Origin: Nocardioides zeae
GTDB taxonomy: Bacteria; Actinomycetota; Actinomycetes; Propionibacteriales; Nocardioidaceae
DNA length: 64,000 bases
Direction of reading: 5' to 3'
NCBI RefSeq assembly: GCF_010686755.1
Contig: NZ_JAAGXA010000002.1
Span: forward strand, 62,001-126,000
Part shown: positions 49,201 to 59,095 of the stretch, in pieces
How the letters are laid out: the number at the start of each line of letters is the position of its first letter
Numbering within the stretch: the first letter of the stretch is position 1
Notes under the pieces: model-generated
What the model was told of the DNA's origin: nothing
Database searches by the model: none
What the model saw: only the letters and a program-made list of their open reading frames with translations
Translations under genes and position numbers: made by a program

Positions 49201-49557
49201 TCAGCCCTCGAGCACCACGAACGCCGTGGCGATCCCCGCGTCGTGGGTGAGCGAGAGGTGGCTGCTGCGCACGCCCAGGGCGTCGGCGCGGGCGAGCACG
49301 GTGCCGGTGAGCCGCAGGTACGGCGCCGCCCCGGCCTCGCGGAGCACCGCGGCGTCGTGCCACTCCAGGTCGCCGGGGGCACCGAGCGCCTTCGCGAGGG
49401 CCTCCTTGGCCGCGAAGCGGGCGGCGAGGGACTCCAGCGAGCGCCCGTCGGTCTCGACGGTCGTGAAGAGGCGCGACCTCAGCGCGGGCGTGCGCTCGAG
49501 CGACGCGGCGAAGCGCCCCACGTCGCAGACGTCGACCCCGACGCCGACGATCGGCAC
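49201..49557 (-). CDS. acpS: Holo-[acyl-carrier-protein] synthase
   Basis: 118 residues. [20 protein letters not shown] (metal-binding Asp) and [20 protein letters not shown] (Glu/Lys of the WxxKEA-like motif), then [20 protein letters not shown]. Transfers 4'-phosphopantetheine to ACP. 4 bp after glmS. Confidence 0.93.
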   Translation of the reverse strand: MPIVGVGVDVCDVGRFAASLERTPALRSRLFTTVETDGRSLESLAARFAAKEALAKALGAPGDLEWHDAAVLREAGAAPYLRLTGTVLARADALGVRSSHLSLTHDAGIATAFVVLEG

Positions 49558-49561
49558 CGGG

Positions 49562-51406
49562 TCACTCCACCGTGACGGACTTGGCGAGGTTGCGCGGCTG
49601 GTCCACGTCGTGGCCCTTCGCGGTCGCGAGCTCGCACGCGAAGAGCTGCAGCGGCACCGTCGCGACGAGCGGCTGGAGCAGCGTCGGCACCTTGGGGAGC
49701 CGGAAGAGCACGTCGGCGTAGGGCTCGATCGCCGTGTCGCCGACCTCGGCGAGGCACAGGGTGCGGGCGCCCCGGGCGCGCACCTCCTGGATGCCGGACA
49801 CCATCTTGTCGTGCAGCTGGTCGCGGCCGCGGGACGGCACGACGCACAGCACGGGCAGGCCCTCGTCGACGAGCGCGATCGGGCCGTGCTTGAGCTCGCC
49901 GGCGGCGAAGCCCTCGGCGTGGAGGTAGGCCAGCTCCTTGAGCTTGAGCGCGCCCTCGAGGGCCACGGGGTAGCCCGCGTGGCGCCCGAGGAACAGCACG
50001 GACGTGGCGTCGACGTACTCCCGGGCCAGCGCGTAGACCTCGTCGGCCCGGTCGAGCACGTCCTGGATGTGGGCCGGCATCGCCTCGAGCTGGCGGACGA
50101 TCTGGTGGATCTCGTCGCCGTACCGCGTGCCCTTGACCTGCGCCAGGTAGAGGGCGAGCAGGTAGCAGGCCACGAGCTGCGTGAGGAAGCCCTTGGTGGA
50201 GGCGACGCCGATCTCGGGGCCGGCGTGGGTGTAGATCACCGCGTCGGACTCGCGCGGGATGGTCGAGCCGTTGGTGTTGCAGATCGCCAGCACCTTCGAC
50301 TTCTGCACGCGGGCGTGGCGGATCGCCTGGAGCGTGTCGGCGGTCTCGCCCGACTGGCTGATCGCGACGACGAGCGTCGAGTAGTTGAGGATCGGGTCGC
50401 GGTAGCGGAACTCGCTCGCCAGCTCGACCTCGACGGGGATGCGGCACCAGTGCTCGATGGCGTACTTCGCCACCATGCCCGCGTAGAACGACGTGCCGCA
50501 CGCGATGATGATGATCTTGTCGATGTCGCGCAGCTCGTCGTCGGACAGGCGCACCTCGTCGAGCTGCAGCAGGCCGTCGGCGCCCATGCGGCCCAGGAGC
50601 GAGTCGGCGACCGCGCGGGGCTGCTCGAAGATCTCCTTGCGCATGAACCAGTCGTGGCCGTCCTTCTCGGCGGCCGAGAGGTCCCAGTCGACGTGGTACT
50701 GCTTCCCCTCCGCCGGGCTGCCGTCGAAGCCGGTCACCTCGACGCCCTCGCGGGTGATGGTGACGACCTGGTCCTGGCCGAGCTCCAGCGCCTCGCGGGT
50801 GTGCTCGATGAAGGCGGCGACGTCGGAGCCGAGGAAGTTCTCGCCCTCGCCGAGGCCCACCACGAGCGGCGAGTTGCGGCGGGCGGCGACGACGCGGTCG
50901 GGGTCCTGCGCGTCGACCGCGACGAGGGTGAACGCGCCCTCGAGCCGCGAGCAGACGCGCTGCATGGCCGTCGTCAGGTCCTCGCCCGACTCCAGTTGCA
51001 GCTCCAGCAGGTGGGCGGCGATCTCGGTGTCCGTCTCCGAGACGACGGTGATGCCCTCGTCCTCGATGCGGTCCCGCAGCGCCGCGAAGTTCTCGATGAT
51101 CCCGTTGTGCACGACCGCGAGCCGCCCGTGGCTGCCGAGGTGGGGGTGCGCGTTGACGTCGGTCGGCGCGCCGTGGGTCGCCCACCGGGTGTGGCCGATG
51201 CCGATGGTCGAGGCGGGCAGGGCCCGCTCGTCGATCGCCTTCTCGAGGTTGGCGAGCTTGCCGGCCCGCTTGTCGACGGCCAGCGTGCCGTCGGCCACCA
51301 GCGCGATGCCCGCCGAGTCGTAGCCGCGGTACTCCATCCGCCGCAGCCCCTCGATCACCACGTCCTGCGCCGAGCGAGCTCCGACGTAACCCACGATTCC
51401 GCACAT
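49562..51406 (-). CDS. glmS: Glutamine--fructose-6-phosphate aminotransferase (isomerizing)
   Basis: 614 residues from ATG 51406, giving the required N-terminal Cys2 nucleophile (MCGIVGYVG). Glutaminase markers [22 protein letters not shown] and [11 protein letters not shown] domains: [32 protein letters not shown] near residue 350 and [21 protein letters not shown]-terminus [13 protein letters not shown] is the family ending. Makes glucosamine-6-phosphate for cell-wall sugars. A 110-bp divergent region separates it from coaA. Confidence 0.95.
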   Translation of the reverse strand: MCGIVGYVGARSAQDVVIEGLRRMEYRGYDSAGIALVADGTLAVDKRAGKLANLEKAIDERALPASTIGIGHTRWATHGAPTDVNAHPHLGSHGRLAVVHNGIIENFAALRDRIEDEGITVVSETDTEIAAHLLELQLESGEDLTTAMQRVCSRLEGAFTLVAVDAQDPDRVVAARRNSPLVVGLGEGENFLGSDVAAFIEHTREALELGQDQVVTITREGVEVTGFDGSPAEGKQYHVDWDLSAAEKDGHDWFMRKEIFEQPRAVADSLLGRMGADGLLQLDEVRLSDDELRDIDKIIIIACGTSFYAGMVAKYAIEHWCRIPVEVELASEFRYRDPILNYSTLVVAISQSGETADTLQAIRHARVQKSKVLAICNTNGSTIPRESDAVIYTHAGPEIGVASTKGFLTQLVACYLLALYLAQVKGTRYGDEIHQIVRQLEAMPAHIQDVLDRADEVYALAREYVDATSVLFLGRHAGYPVALEGALKLKELAYLHAEGFAAGELKHGPIALVDEGLPVLCVVPSRGRDQLHDKMVSGIQEVRARGARTLCLAEVGDTAIEPYADVLFRLPKVPTLLQPLVATVPLQLFACELATAKGHDVDQPRNLAKSVTVE

Positions 51407-51462
51407 AGCCGCCGAGTCTACGGCCGTGGGGCGGTGGTCCTCGGATCCTCCGCGCGGCGTCG

Positions 51463-51481
51463 CGCACGTCTGTGACGTGCG
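51463..51481. promoter_or_regulatory. Palindrome in the glmS/coaA divergent region
   Basis: CGCACGTC-TGT-GACGTGCG, perfect 8-bp arms with a 3-nt centre. Halfway between the two starts, so it could be an operator for both genes or a hairpin. The factor is unknown. Confidence 0.4.
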
Positions 51482-51516
51482 TCCCTCCGCAGTCCTGGTG
51501 CTGGCATGCTGCAACA

Positions 51517-52509
51517 ATGCCGAGCATGTCTGCCGCGGGCGACCTCGCCACCGCTCTGGACCAGGGCCGCGACCCCACGTCGCCCTACGTCGAGCTCGAC
51601 CGGTCCGCCTGGGCGGCCCTGGCGAGCGCGACGGAGTCGCCGCTGACGCTCGAGGAGGTGCGCCGCCTCCGCGGCCTCGGCACCCACCTCGACCTCGACG
51701 AGGTGCGGCAGATCTACCTGCCCCTCTCGCGGTTGCTCAGCCTGTACGTCGAGTCCGCCGGCCAGCTGCACCGCCGCACCGAGCAGTTCCTCGGGCGGCC
51801 GCAGCCGCGCCGTACGCCCTTCGTCATCGGCGTCGCGGGCTCGGTCGCCGTCGGCAAGTCCACGACGGCCCGCGTGCTCCAGGAGCTGCTCGCCCGCTGG
51901 CCGGAGCACCCGAACGTCGCGCTGGTGACGACCGACGGGTTCCTCTACCCCAACGCGGAGCTGGAGCGGCGCGGACTGCTCACCCGGAAGGGCTTCCCCG
52001 AGTCCTACGACCGCCGCAAGCTGCTCAAGTTCGTCGTCGACATCAAGTCGGGCCGCGACGAGGTCGAGGCGCCCATCTACTCGCACCTGTCCTACGACGT
52101 GCGCCGCGACGAGAAGGTCGTGGTGCGCCACCCCGACATCGTCATCGTCGAGGGCCTCAACGTGCTCCAGCCGGCGATCGTGCGCGACGACGGCCGCACG
52201 AGCCTCGCGGTCAGCGACTTCTTCGACTTCTCCGTGTACGTCGACGCGGCGACGTCCGACATCCAGCGGTGGTACGTCGAGCGGTTCCTCCGCCTGCGGG
52301 AGACCGCGTTCCTCGACCCGGCGTCCTACTTCCGCAAGTACGCGACGCTGTCCGTCGAGGACGCCGTCGCCGAGGCGACCCGGATCTGGGGGTCGATCAA
52401 CGGGCCCAACCTGATGCAGAACGTGCTGCCGACCCGGTCGCGCGCCACGCTCGTCCTGCGCAAGGACCGCGACCACTCGGTGCGGTACGTGCGGCTGCGG
52501 AAGCTCTGA
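51517..52509 (+). CDS. coaA: Type I pantothenate kinase
   Basis: 330 residues from ATG 51517 (ATG 51526 possible). P-loop [20 protein letters not shown] near residue 106, [37 protein letters not shown] and YSHLSYDV are CoaA signatures, followed by [10 protein letters not shown] and [17 protein letters not shown]. First committed step of coenzyme A synthesis. Divergent from glmS, as in other actinobacteria. Confidence 0.93.
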   Translation: MPSMSAAGDLATALDQGRDPTSPYVELDRSAWAALASATESPLTLEEVRRLRGLGTHLDLDEVRQIYLPLSRLLSLYVESAGQLHRRTEQFLGRPQPRRTPFVIGVAGSVAVGKSTTARVLQELLARWPEHPNVALVTTDGFLYPNAELERRGLLTRKGFPESYDRRKLLKFVVDIKSGRDEVEAPIYSHLSYDVRRDEKVVVRHPDIVIVEGLNVLQPAIVRDDGRTSLAVSDFFDFSVYVDAATSDIQRWYVERFLRLRETAFLDPASYFRKYATLSVEDAVAEATRIWGSINGPNLMQNVLPTRSRATLVLRKDRDHSVRYVRLRKL

Positions 52510-52539
52510 GAGCCCCCACAGCCGCATGGACCACGGCGG

Positions 52540-52722
52540 TCAGCTGCCGCCGCCACCCGCCTTGCGTCGGTGCATCTGCGGAGCAGCGCCGCCCGTGACC
52601 TCCGGGCCGTGCGCCTTGCCCTCGCCGGCCACCGAGTCGTCGGGGTGGTCGTGGGCCTGCTTGCGCTTGAGCGCCTCCCGCATCTTGGCCTTGACGGCGT
52701 CCGGAGCCGAGTTGTCGGTCAT
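52540..52722 (-). CDS. DUF5302 small protein
   Basis: 60 residues from ATG 52722: VKAKMREALKRKQAHDHPDD followed by GEGKAHGPEVTGGAAPQMHR and RRKAGGGGS. The KxxREAL-RK pattern, central Gly/His part and RRK-Gly tail match the DUF5302 family, a short actinobacterial protein of unknown role. It is hidden within a longer frame. SD-like GGGAGG (rc of cctccc) lies about 8 bp upstream of the ATG. Confidence 0.75.
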   Translation of the reverse strand: MTDNSAPDAVKAKMREALKRKQAHDHPDDSVAGEGKAHGPEVTGGAAPQMHRRKAGGGGS

Positions 52723-52893
52723 GGGGTCCTCCCGAGGTCGAGGTGCTGGGTGTGACCCGCCCCACCCTGCCACCTGGGCGGGTGGGGAGCGAGCGAGTTC
52801 CGCTGCGGGGGCGCGGCGGGCGGCGCGTGCGGCGGGCGGCGGCGCCGGCGCCGGCGCCGGAAGGCGGCGGGGCGACGGGCGGAGCCGGCGGAC

Positions 52894-52955
52894 GAAATGT
52901 GCGGCTGGGACGCCCCGGACCGAGGCGGACCGGCCCCAGCTGCAAAGTTCGAGGA
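52894..52955. repeat. Family B repeat, copy B2
   Basis: Left arm GAAATGTGCGGCTGGGAC at 52894-52911, identical to copy B1; right arm is an imperfect inverted copy (CCCCAGCTGCAAAGTTC, near 52936-52952). It lies after the DUF6924 stop, in the 262-bp gap 52723-52984 that holds nothing else recognisable apart from GC-rich simple sequence (GGCGCCGGCGCC runs). Confidence 0.7.
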
Positions 52956-52984
52956 GCAATGCGGCGATGACGTCTCGACCGGCA

Positions 52985-53410
52985 CTACGCCCAGTAGCGG
53001 TCGCGGTGCACCCCGTCCGGCCCCAGCTTCTCGTGGAAGTACTGCCAGGCAAGGTTCCCGGAGTTGAGGTTGGCGTCCACGGCGAACAGGGAGTCGGCAG
53101 CGCACCGGAAGCTCGCCTCACGCCGCATGCCGTCGACGACGAGGACCGGGAGGTCGGGCGCGGACAGGGTCCGCTCGTCGGCCACGAAGACGCACCGCGA
53201 CCACGGTCCGGACCGGCGAACGGCGTCGATCAGCTCGTCGACGCTCATCCCCGGCGCCTCGACGGGCAGCACGTTCGCGACGAATCCGTGCTCCGTCTCC
53301 GTCTCGACGACGTGAACGAGCTCGTCCCATCGCTCGTCACTCGGCGCGACGCGGACCAGGAGGGAGTAGGGGACAGCGGGGATGGTGGTCTCGGCAGACA
53401 CGTCAGTCAT
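52985..53410 (-). CDS. DUF6924-like protein
   Basis: 141 residues from ATG 53410. PYSLLVRVAPSDERWDELVH, then GFVANVLPVEAPGMSVDELI and RCVFVADERTLSAPDLPVLV with LNSGNLAWQYFHEKLGPDGV: the layout of the DUF6924 family (VLVRTDFSDDxAW..., LAVDL...F...NANLSIANM). Function unknown. It overlaps the anti-sigma-like gene by 4 bp (ATGA) and so is the third cistron of that sigma operon. Confidence 0.75.
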   Translation of the reverse strand: MTDVSAETTIPAVPYSLLVRVAPSDERWDELVHVVETETEHGFVANVLPVEAPGMSVDELIDAVRRSGPWSRCVFVADERTLSAPDLPVLVVDGMRREASFRCAADSLFAVDANLNSGNLAWQYFHEKLGPDGVHRDRYWA

Positions 53411-54513
53411 CGCGGGGCGACCTGCGTCGACGTCAGCTGGAGCAGGCGCTCGAGCACGTCGGGCGACGGCGTCCACGAGTAGACCCCGCCCCGGCCGTCC
53501 GACCACTGGAAGGTGGCGCACGACCCTCCGATCCACACCGGCTCTCCCCACCGGCTCACACCGGCGATGGCCGCCTCGCGCCAGGGAGGGCACTCATCGC
53601 CGAACGGCGCGTCGACGTCCTCATGGTCGGAGAGCCTGGCCGCGATGTCGGCGTCGACGACTGCGACGTCGTCGGCACTCAGTGGGGTCCCGTGCCACGA
53701 GCGGTCAGCGTCCTGCCAGCACAGTCGGGGCTCGACGAGCAGGTCGCCGAGGGGCGGGGTCGCGGGCATCACGGCCGTCGGCCCGAAGGGATCGTCCGGG
53801 TCGCGCTCGCACGCCGGTGGGGACGCGACCAGGTCAGCGGGCGGCGTGCCGACGGCGCGCTGCTCGGCCAGCGCGGCGATGAACGCGCCGTACACCTCCG
53901 GCCCGGCGCCGACGTAGATCGTGTCCCCCACGACCACGTCGCGGCAGAAGCCGTTGTCGCCCTCGATCGTCCGCACCGAGCCGTCCGCGTACTGCACCGC
54001 CATCGACCAGAGCCGGCTCCCGTCGTTGAGGCACATACGGGGGGTCGTGCCGACCGGCACCGTCTCGCCGTCCACCAGGGCGAGGACGGCCTCGACGTCC
54101 GACACGAGAGCGTCCGGCGGGAGCGCGACGGGAGTCGCATCGGGCTCGGTACCCGGACCCGCGGCGAGGCTGCACATCCGCAGCGCGACGGCACCGGCAG
54201 GCAGCGCACCGTCGGTGGCGTCTCCCACGGCGCGCGGGGCGTCGCAGCTGAAGTCGCCCGGCACCGCATCGCCCGTGATCGTCTCCCCCGCCACGTTCGA
54301 GGACCGGTCGAGGCGATCGGTGACGACCACGCCGGCCGGTACCACCAGGGCGACAGCGGCGACAGCGGCCGCAGCCGCCCACGCATTCCGCCTCCGCCTC
54401 CGTCGCGCGCCCCTCGTGCGCACGCCGGTCACGCGCTCCCCGAACCCGGCAGGCGGCGCGTCCCGTTCCGCGAGGTCGGCCAGACCCTGCCGCAGCCACG
54501 TCTCGTCAGTCAT
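53407..54513 (-). CDS. Probable anti-sigma-like membrane protein
   Basis: 368 residues from ATG 54513, overlapping the sigma gene (ATGA). A 48-residue cytosolic part ends RTRGARRRRRRNAW and is followed by one TM helix (AAAAAVAAVALVVPAGVVVT). About 300 extracellular residues carry ten or so cysteines and no recognised fold. No ZAS (HxxxCxxC) motif is present. Sigma control is inferred from coupling and topology, as for the frameshifted pair at 851-2131. Confidence 0.7.
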   Translation of the reverse strand: MTDETWLRQGLADLAERDAPPAGFGERVTGVRTRGARRRRRRNAWAAAAAVAAVALVVPAGVVVTDRLDRSSNVAGETITGDAVPGDFSCDAPRAVGDATDGALPAGAVALRMCSLAAGPGTEPDATPVALPPDALVSDVEAVLALVDGETVPVGTTPRMCLNDGSRLWSMAVQYADGSVRTIEGDNGFCRDVVVGDTIYVGAGPEVYGAFIAALAEQRAVGTPPADLVASPPACERDPDDPFGPTAVMPATPPLGDLLVEPRLCWQDADRSWHGTPLSADDVAVVDADIAARLSDHEDVDAPFGDECPPWREAAIAGVSRWGEPVWIGGSCATFQWSDGRGGVYSWTPSPDVLERLLQLTSTQVAPR

Positions 54514-55025
54514 CGGACCTCCTCGCTCAGGTGGGTCGAGCGGCGCAGTGCGGCGAGCGCACGCGCTGTCTGGCTCTTGACGGTGCCGCTGCTGACGCCC
54601 AGCACCCGGGCGGTCTCGTCCACGCTGAGGTCCTCGAACCACCGCAGCACCACCACGGCTCGCTGCCCGGCCGACAGGTCCTGCAGGGCGACCGCGAGGT
54701 CGCGCCGCTGCTCGACACCGTCGGGGCCATCCGCCGACGCCGGCCGATCCTTCGACCAGGCGACCTCGTCGCCGGCAACGGCGTGCCCCGCTCGTCGACG
54801 CCAGCGGCGCGTGTGGGTGGTGAAGAGGACACGGCGCACGTAGGACTCGAAGTCGCCGCCCGCGGTGACCCGACGCCAGTGCGGCCAGCACCGAGCCAGC
54901 GCGTCCTGGACGAGCTCTTCCGCGACGTGGCGGTCGCCCGTCAGCAGGAACGCGCTGCGCCACAGCGCGTCGCCCCGCGCCGCGACGAACTCGTCGAACG
55001 CCTCAGCGCTCCGGTCCCTCCGCAT
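54510..55025 (-). CDS. SigE-family ECF RNA polymerase sigma factor
   Basis: 171 residues. Region 2: FDEFVAARGDALWRSAFLLT, then HVAEELVQDALARCWPHWRR and SYVRRVLFTTHTRRWRRR. Region 4: LQDLSAGQRAVVVLRWFEDL, then SVDETARVLGVSSGTVKSQT. Size and short linker fit the actinobacterial SigE-type (about 170 aa) group. First gene of a three-gene coupled operon with an anti-sigma-like protein and DUF6924. Intact, unlike the paralogue at 851. Confidence 0.9.
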   Translation of the reverse strand: MRRDRSAEAFDEFVAARGDALWRSAFLLTGDRHVAEELVQDALARCWPHWRRVTAGGDFESYVRRVLFTTHTRRWRRRAGHAVAGDEVAWSKDRPASADGPDGVEQRRDLAVALQDLSAGQRAVVVLRWFEDLSVDETARVLGVSSGTVKSQTARALAALRRSTHLSEEVR

Positions 55026-55140
55026 TCCGCCCCCTTGCCGTCACACGTGCTGACGAGCACGCGTCGACGAGAAGAGAGTCCCGTGGCCACCGATGGGTTG
55101 TCATCCGAACCCATCCGATTCCGAGGCCGAGCCCGGCGGG

Positions 55141-55205
55141 CGCAGAAGTGTGCACGTGGGACGCCCCAGACCGACCCCAACCGACCCCAACCGCACATTT
55201 CGCGA
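55141..55205. repeat. Family B repeat, copy B3
   Basis: Left arm GAAGTGTGCACGTGGGACG from 55144, right arm CCCAACCGCACATTTC at 55186-55201 (the inverse of the B1 arm with one change), with a short internal duplication CCGACCCCAA. The rest of the 282-bp gap 55026-55307 is GGGC-rich simple sequence with no gene. Confidence 0.7.
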
Positions 55206-55307
55206 GCTTGCGCGGGCCGGGCGGCGGGCCGGGCGTGCCGGGCGTGCGGGGCGGGCGGGCGGGGCGGGCCGGCCGGCCGGGCAGCACCGGGCACCACGCA
55301 CCGGGCC

Positions 55308-55493
55308 TCACCCCACCCCGACGACCCCGTGCTCGACGCAGGCCGCGGACCAGCCCCGCGGGGTCACCTGCACCTTCATGCGTCGACGGCAGGCGCTGCA
55401 GAAGCGCGGCGGCTCGAGGGCGAGGCTCTGCGCGCACCGGCCGTGGTCGCGGCCGGCCACCGCCTCCCCGCAGTGCCCGCAGAACGTGCTCAC
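55308..55493 (-). CDS. bsaP: Biotin synthase auxiliary protein (BsaP-like)
   Basis: 61 residues from GTG 55493, overlapping the bioB stop (GTGA). Cys-rich: [48 protein letters not shown], giving two pairs of CxxC and further Cys/His. Matches the short actinobacterial protein encoded next to bioB, shown in mycobacteria (BsaP) to support biotin synthase; from memory. It probably helps supply or repair the iron-sulphur cluster of BioB. Confidence 0.75.
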   Translation of the reverse strand: MSTFCGHCGEAVAGRDHGRCAQSLALEPPRFCSACRRRMKVQVTPRGWSAACVEHGVVGVG

Positions 55494-56530
55494 AGCGTCT
55501 TCGCCAGCTCCCGGATCGGCATCCGCAGCTCTGCCAGCAGCTCCAGGTCGGCGTCGGGCTCGCGCCCGAGCGTCGTCAGGTAGTTGCCGACGATCACCGC
55601 GTTGATGCCGCCGAGCAGGCCGTCGCGGGTGCCGAGGTCGCCGAGGGTGAGCTCGCGGCCCCCGGCGTACCGCAGGATCGTCCGCGGCATCGCCAGCCGG
55701 AAGGCGGCGATGGTGCGCAGCGCGTCCTGCGAGCCCATGAGCGGGAGGTCACCGAAGGGGGTGCCCGGGCGCGGGTTGAGGAAGTTGAGCGGCACCTCGT
55801 GGGGGTCGAGCTCGGCCAGCTCGGCGGCGAGCTCGGCGCGCTGCTCGAGCGACTCCCCCATGCCGACGAGCCCACCGCAGCAGAGCTCCATGCCGGCCTC
55901 GCGCACCATCGTGCAGGTCTCCCAGCGCTCCTCCCAGGAGTGCGTGGTGACGACCTTGTCGAAGTAGGACCGCGCGGCCTCGAGGTTGTGGTTGTAGCGG
56001 TGCACGCCCATGGCGGCGAGCTCGTCGACCTGCGCCTGGGTCAGCATCCCGAGCGAGCAGGCGACGTTGATGTCGACCTCCGCCCGGATGGCCGCGACCC
56101 CCTCGCGCACCTGCGCCATCAGCCGCTCGTCGGGCCCGCGCACGGCGGCGACGATGCAGAACTCGGTCGCGCCCGTCGCCGCGGTCTCCTTGGCGGCCGC
56201 CACGAGCTGGCGCACGTCGAGCCAGACCGCGCGCACGGGCGAGGTGAACTGGCCGGACTGGCTGCAGAAGTGGCAGTCCTCGGGGCAGCCGCCGGTCTTG
56301 AGGCTGACGATCCCCTCCACCTCGACCTCGGGACCGCAGTGCGCCATCCGCACGGCGTGGGCGAGGTCGAGCAGCTCGGGCACCCGGTCGTCGGGCACGC
56401 GCAGCACCTCGACGAGGTCGGCGAGGCCGAGCCCCTCCCCGCCGTCGAGCACGGTGCGCCGCGCACGGTCGAGGAGGGCGGTCGTGGGATCGGCGGTCGT
56501 CGCGGCGGGGGACGTCTGGAGGTCGGTCAC
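55490..56530 (-). CDS. bioB: Biotin synthase
   Basis: 346 residues from GTG 56530. Radical-SAM CxxxCxxC is [13 protein letters not shown] near residue 76, followed by [20 protein letters not shown] and [20 protein letters not shown], and [23 protein letters not shown] and [11 protein letters not shown]. It inserts sulphur into dethiobiotin. Divergent from bioA across the operator region; followed by the coupled bsaP. Confidence 0.95.
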   Translation of the reverse strand: MTDLQTSPAATTADPTTALLDRARRTVLDGGEGLGLADLVEVLRVPDDRVPELLDLAHAVRMAHCGPEVEVEGIVSLKTGGCPEDCHFCSQSGQFTSPVRAVWLDVRQLVAAAKETAATGATEFCIVAAVRGPDERLMAQVREGVAAIRAEVDINVACSLGMLTQAQVDELAAMGVHRYNHNLEAARSYFDKVVTTHSWEERWETCTMVREAGMELCCGGLVGMGESLEQRAELAAELAELDPHEVPLNFLNPRPGTPFGDLPLMGSQDALRTIAAFRLAMPRTILRYAGGRELTLGDLGTRDGLLGGINAVIVGNYLTTLGREPDADLELLAELRMPIRELAKTL

Positions 56531-56563
56531 GGCGCTGGAGCGTAGCCCGGATCCGCCTCGACC

Positions 56564-56599
56564 TGAACACCGTTAAGGAAAATTCCTGAACGGTGTTCA
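56564..56599. promoter_or_regulatory. Twin BioQ-type operators in the bioB/bioA divergent region
   Basis: TGAACACCGTTAA (56564-56576) and TGAACGGTGTTCA (56587-56599) face each other; TGAACACCGTT and AACGGTGTTCA are exact reverse complements. Each fits TGAAC-N3-GTT, which I recall as the motif of the TetR-type biotin repressor BioQ in actinobacteria. The AT-rich AAGGAAAATTCC between them likely overlaps the promoters. No bioQ gene is present here. Confidence 0.75.
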
Positions 56600-56633
56600 T
56601 GTCTGACCGCCGAGCCGCTAGGGTCCCGTCCCG

Positions 56634-57959
56634 ATGTCGACCACCACCGCCCCCCACCGCTCGGTCGCGGACCTCCTCGCCGCCGACCGCGCCCACGTCT
56701 GGCACCCCTACGCCTCGGCGACCCGGCCGGGTCCGGTGCGCCTCGTCGAGCGGGCGTACGGCGCGCGACTCGTGCTCGCCGACGACCCGGCCCGCCCGGA
56801 CGAGCCGCGCGAGCTCGTCGACGGGATGGCCTCGTGGTGGGCGGCGATCCACGGCTACGCCCACCCGGCCCTCGACGCCGCGGTGGCCGAGCAGCTCGGG
56901 GCCATGGCCCACGTCATGTTCGGCGGGCTCACCCACGCCCCGGCCGTCCGCCTGGCCGAGCGCCTGATGGACCTCGCCCCCGCCGGGCTCGAGCACGTCT
57001 TCCTCGCGGACTCGGGCTCCGTCGCGGTCGAGGTGGCGCTCAAGCTGGCGGTGCAGCACCAGCGGGGGGCGGGTCGCCCGCGCCGTACGCGCATGCTCGC
57101 CCTCCGCGGCGGCTACCACGGCGACACCTCCGGGGCGATGAGCGTCTGCGACCCCGTCGGCGGCATGCACGCGCTCTTCCCGGGCCGGCTCGCCCCGCAG
57201 GTCTTCGCCCCGCGGCCCCCGGCCCGGGGCGCCGACCCGGCCGCGGTGACCGCGTGGATCGACGAGGTGCGCGCGCTGGCCCGCGACCACTCCGACGAGC
57301 TGGCGGCGATCGTCGCGGAGCCGTTGCTGCAGGGCGCCGGCGGCATGCACGCCTATCCGGCGGCGTGCCTCGTCGCGCTGCGCGACATCGCCGACGAGCA
57401 CGGGCTGCTGCTGGTGCTCGACGAGATCGCGACCGGGTTCGGCCGCACCGGCACCCTCTTCGCCTGCGACGCCGCGGGCGTACGGCCCGACGTGCTGTGC
57501 GTCGGCAAGGCGCTGACGGGCGGCTACCTCTCGGCCGCGGCCGTGCTCTGCACCCGCGAGGTCGCCCGCACGGTGAGCGACGGCGAGGGCGGAGGACTGC
57601 TCCACGGCCCGACCTTCATGGGCAACCCGCTCTCGTCGGCCGTGGCGCTGGCGAGCCTCGACCTGCTCGCCGACGGCACGTGGGCGGCCGACGTCGCCCG
57701 CATCGAGCACGGCCTGGCGACGGGTCTCGCCCCGCTGCGCGACCTGCCCGGCGTGCGGGACGTCCGCACCTGCGGCGCCGTCGGGGTCGTGCAGCTCGAC
57801 CGACCCGTCGACGTGCCCCGGGCGACCGACGCCGCCGTCGCCGCGGGGGCCTGGCTGCGACCGTTCCGCGACCTCGTCTACGCGATGCCGCCGTACGTCG
57901 CGTCCGACGCCGAGGTGGCGACCGTCGTCGCCGGCATCACCGCGGCGGTGACGGCATGA
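56634..57959 (+). CDS. bioA: Adenosylmethionine--8-amino-7-oxononanoate transaminase
   Basis: 441 residues from ATG 56634. [20 protein letters not shown] at the N-terminus, [61 protein letters not shown]-Lys in [14 protein letters not shown] near residue 290, [14 protein letters not shown] near residue 325. Converts KAPA to DAPA with SAM as amino donor. First gene of bioA-bioF-bioD. Confidence 0.95.
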   Translation: MSTTTAPHRSVADLLAADRAHVWHPYASATRPGPVRLVERAYGARLVLADDPARPDEPRELVDGMASWWAAIHGYAHPALDAAVAEQLGAMAHVMFGGLTHAPAVRLAERLMDLAPAGLEHVFLADSGSVAVEVALKLAVQHQRGAGRPRRTRMLALRGGYHGDTSGAMSVCDPVGGMHALFPGRLAPQVFAPRPPARGADPAAVTAWIDEVRALARDHSDELAAIVAEPLLQGAGGMHAYPAACLVALRDIADEHGLLLVLDEIATGFGRTGTLFACDAAGVRPDVLCVGKALTGGYLSAAAVLCTREVARTVSDGEGGGLLHGPTFMGNPLSSAVALASLDLLADGTWAADVARIEHGLATGLAPLRDLPGVRDVRTCGAVGVVQLDRPVDVPRATDAAVAAGAWLRPFRDLVYAMPPYVASDAEVATVVAGITAAVTA

Positions 57960-59095
57960 TCTGGGCCGCTTGGTGGGCCGCACAGGCCCGCGAGCGGGAG
58001 GAGGCCGGGCTGGTGCGCACCCTGCGTCCCCGCCCGGCGGACGACCCGACGACGGACCTGGCGGGCAACGACTACCTCGGGCTGTCCCGCGACCCGCGCG
58101 TCGTCGAGGCGGCTGCCGCAGCGGCCCGCACCTGGGGCGTCGGCGCGGGCGCCTCGCGGCTCGTGACCGGCACCCTCGCGGTGCACGCGGAGCTCGAGGC
58201 CGAGCTCGCCGCGTGGACCGGCCAGCCCGCCGCGCTCGTGTGCTCCACGGGCTACCACGCCAACCTCGCCCTGGTCACCGCCCTCGCGGACCCGAGCACG
58301 TTCGTCGTCTCCGACGCCCACGTGCACGCCTCCCTCATCGACGCCGTCCGGCTCGCGCGCGCCCGGGTGGCGGTCGTGCCCCACGGCGACGTCGACGCGG
58401 TACGCCGCGCGCTCGCCACCCACGCCGACCAGGCCCCCGGTGGGCGGGCGCTCGTGCTCGTCGAGTCCGTCTACTCCGTGCTCGGCGACGCCGCCCCGCT
58501 CGTGGCCCTCGCGGACGTGGCCGCGGCGTACGGCGCCCTCCTCGTCGTCGACGAGGCCCACGGCCTCGGCGTGCACGGGCCCGGGCTCGTGGCCGCCGCC
58601 GGGCTCGGCGGGCAGCCGCACGTCGTGCTCACCGCGACGCTGTCGAAGGCGCTCGGCGCCCAGGGCGGCGCCGTGCTCGGGCCGGTCGCGCTCGTCGAGC
58701 ACCTCGTCAACCGCGCACGGCCGTTCATCTTCGACACCGGTCTCGCCCCGACGTCGACCGCGGGCGCCCTCGCCGCCCTGCGGGTCGCGCGCGACGAGCC
58801 GTGGCACGCCGACCGGGTGCGCGCCCGGATGGCGGCGCTGGCCGCGGCCCTCGGCGTACCCCCGGCAGCGGGAGCCGTGCTGTCCGTGCCGATGCCCTCA
58901 CCGCACGCGGCGCTGGCGGCCCAGGCCGACCTGCGCGAGCGGGGCGTGCGCGTCGGGTGCTTCCGACCGCCGTCCGTGCCCGACGGCGTGGCCCGGTTGC
59001 GCGTGACCGCGTCGGCGGGGGTGGCGGACGCCGCCTGGGACCAGGCCCTCGCGGAGCTGGCGCGGGTCGTCGGCGCCGCCCGGGAGGCCGCATGA
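57956..59095 (+). CDS. bioF: 8-amino-7-oxononanoate synthase
   Basis: 379 residues from ATG 57956 (ATGA overlap with bioA). [60 protein letters not shown]-Lys in [15 protein letters not shown] near residue 230, [11 protein letters not shown]. Condenses pimeloyl thioester with alanine. It is coupled on both sides. Confidence 0.94.
   Translation: MIWAAWWAAQAREREEAGLVRTLRPRPADDPTTDLAGNDYLGLSRDPRVVEAAAAAARTWGVGAGASRLVTGTLAVHAELEAELAAWTGQPAALVCSTGYHANLALVTALADPSTFVVSDAHVHASLIDAVRLARARVAVVPHGDVDAVRRALATHADQAPGGRALVLVESVYSVLGDAAPLVALADVAAAYGALLVVDEAHGLGVHGPGLVAAAGLGGQPHVVLTATLSKALGAQGGAVLGPVALVEHLVNRARPFIFDTGLAPTSTAGALAALRVARDEPWHADRVRARMAALAAALGVPPAAGAVLSVPMPSPHAALAAQADLRERGVRVGCFRPPSVPDGVARLRVTASAGVADAAWDQALAELARVVGAAREAA

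Noticed and set aside
47612..51475. A 1287-residue open frame on the plus strand
   Set aside because: It is the shadow of alr, nnr, acpS and glmS on the other strand; composition is Arg/Gly/Ala/His-rich, with no domain. Long shadow frames are expected at this GC content.
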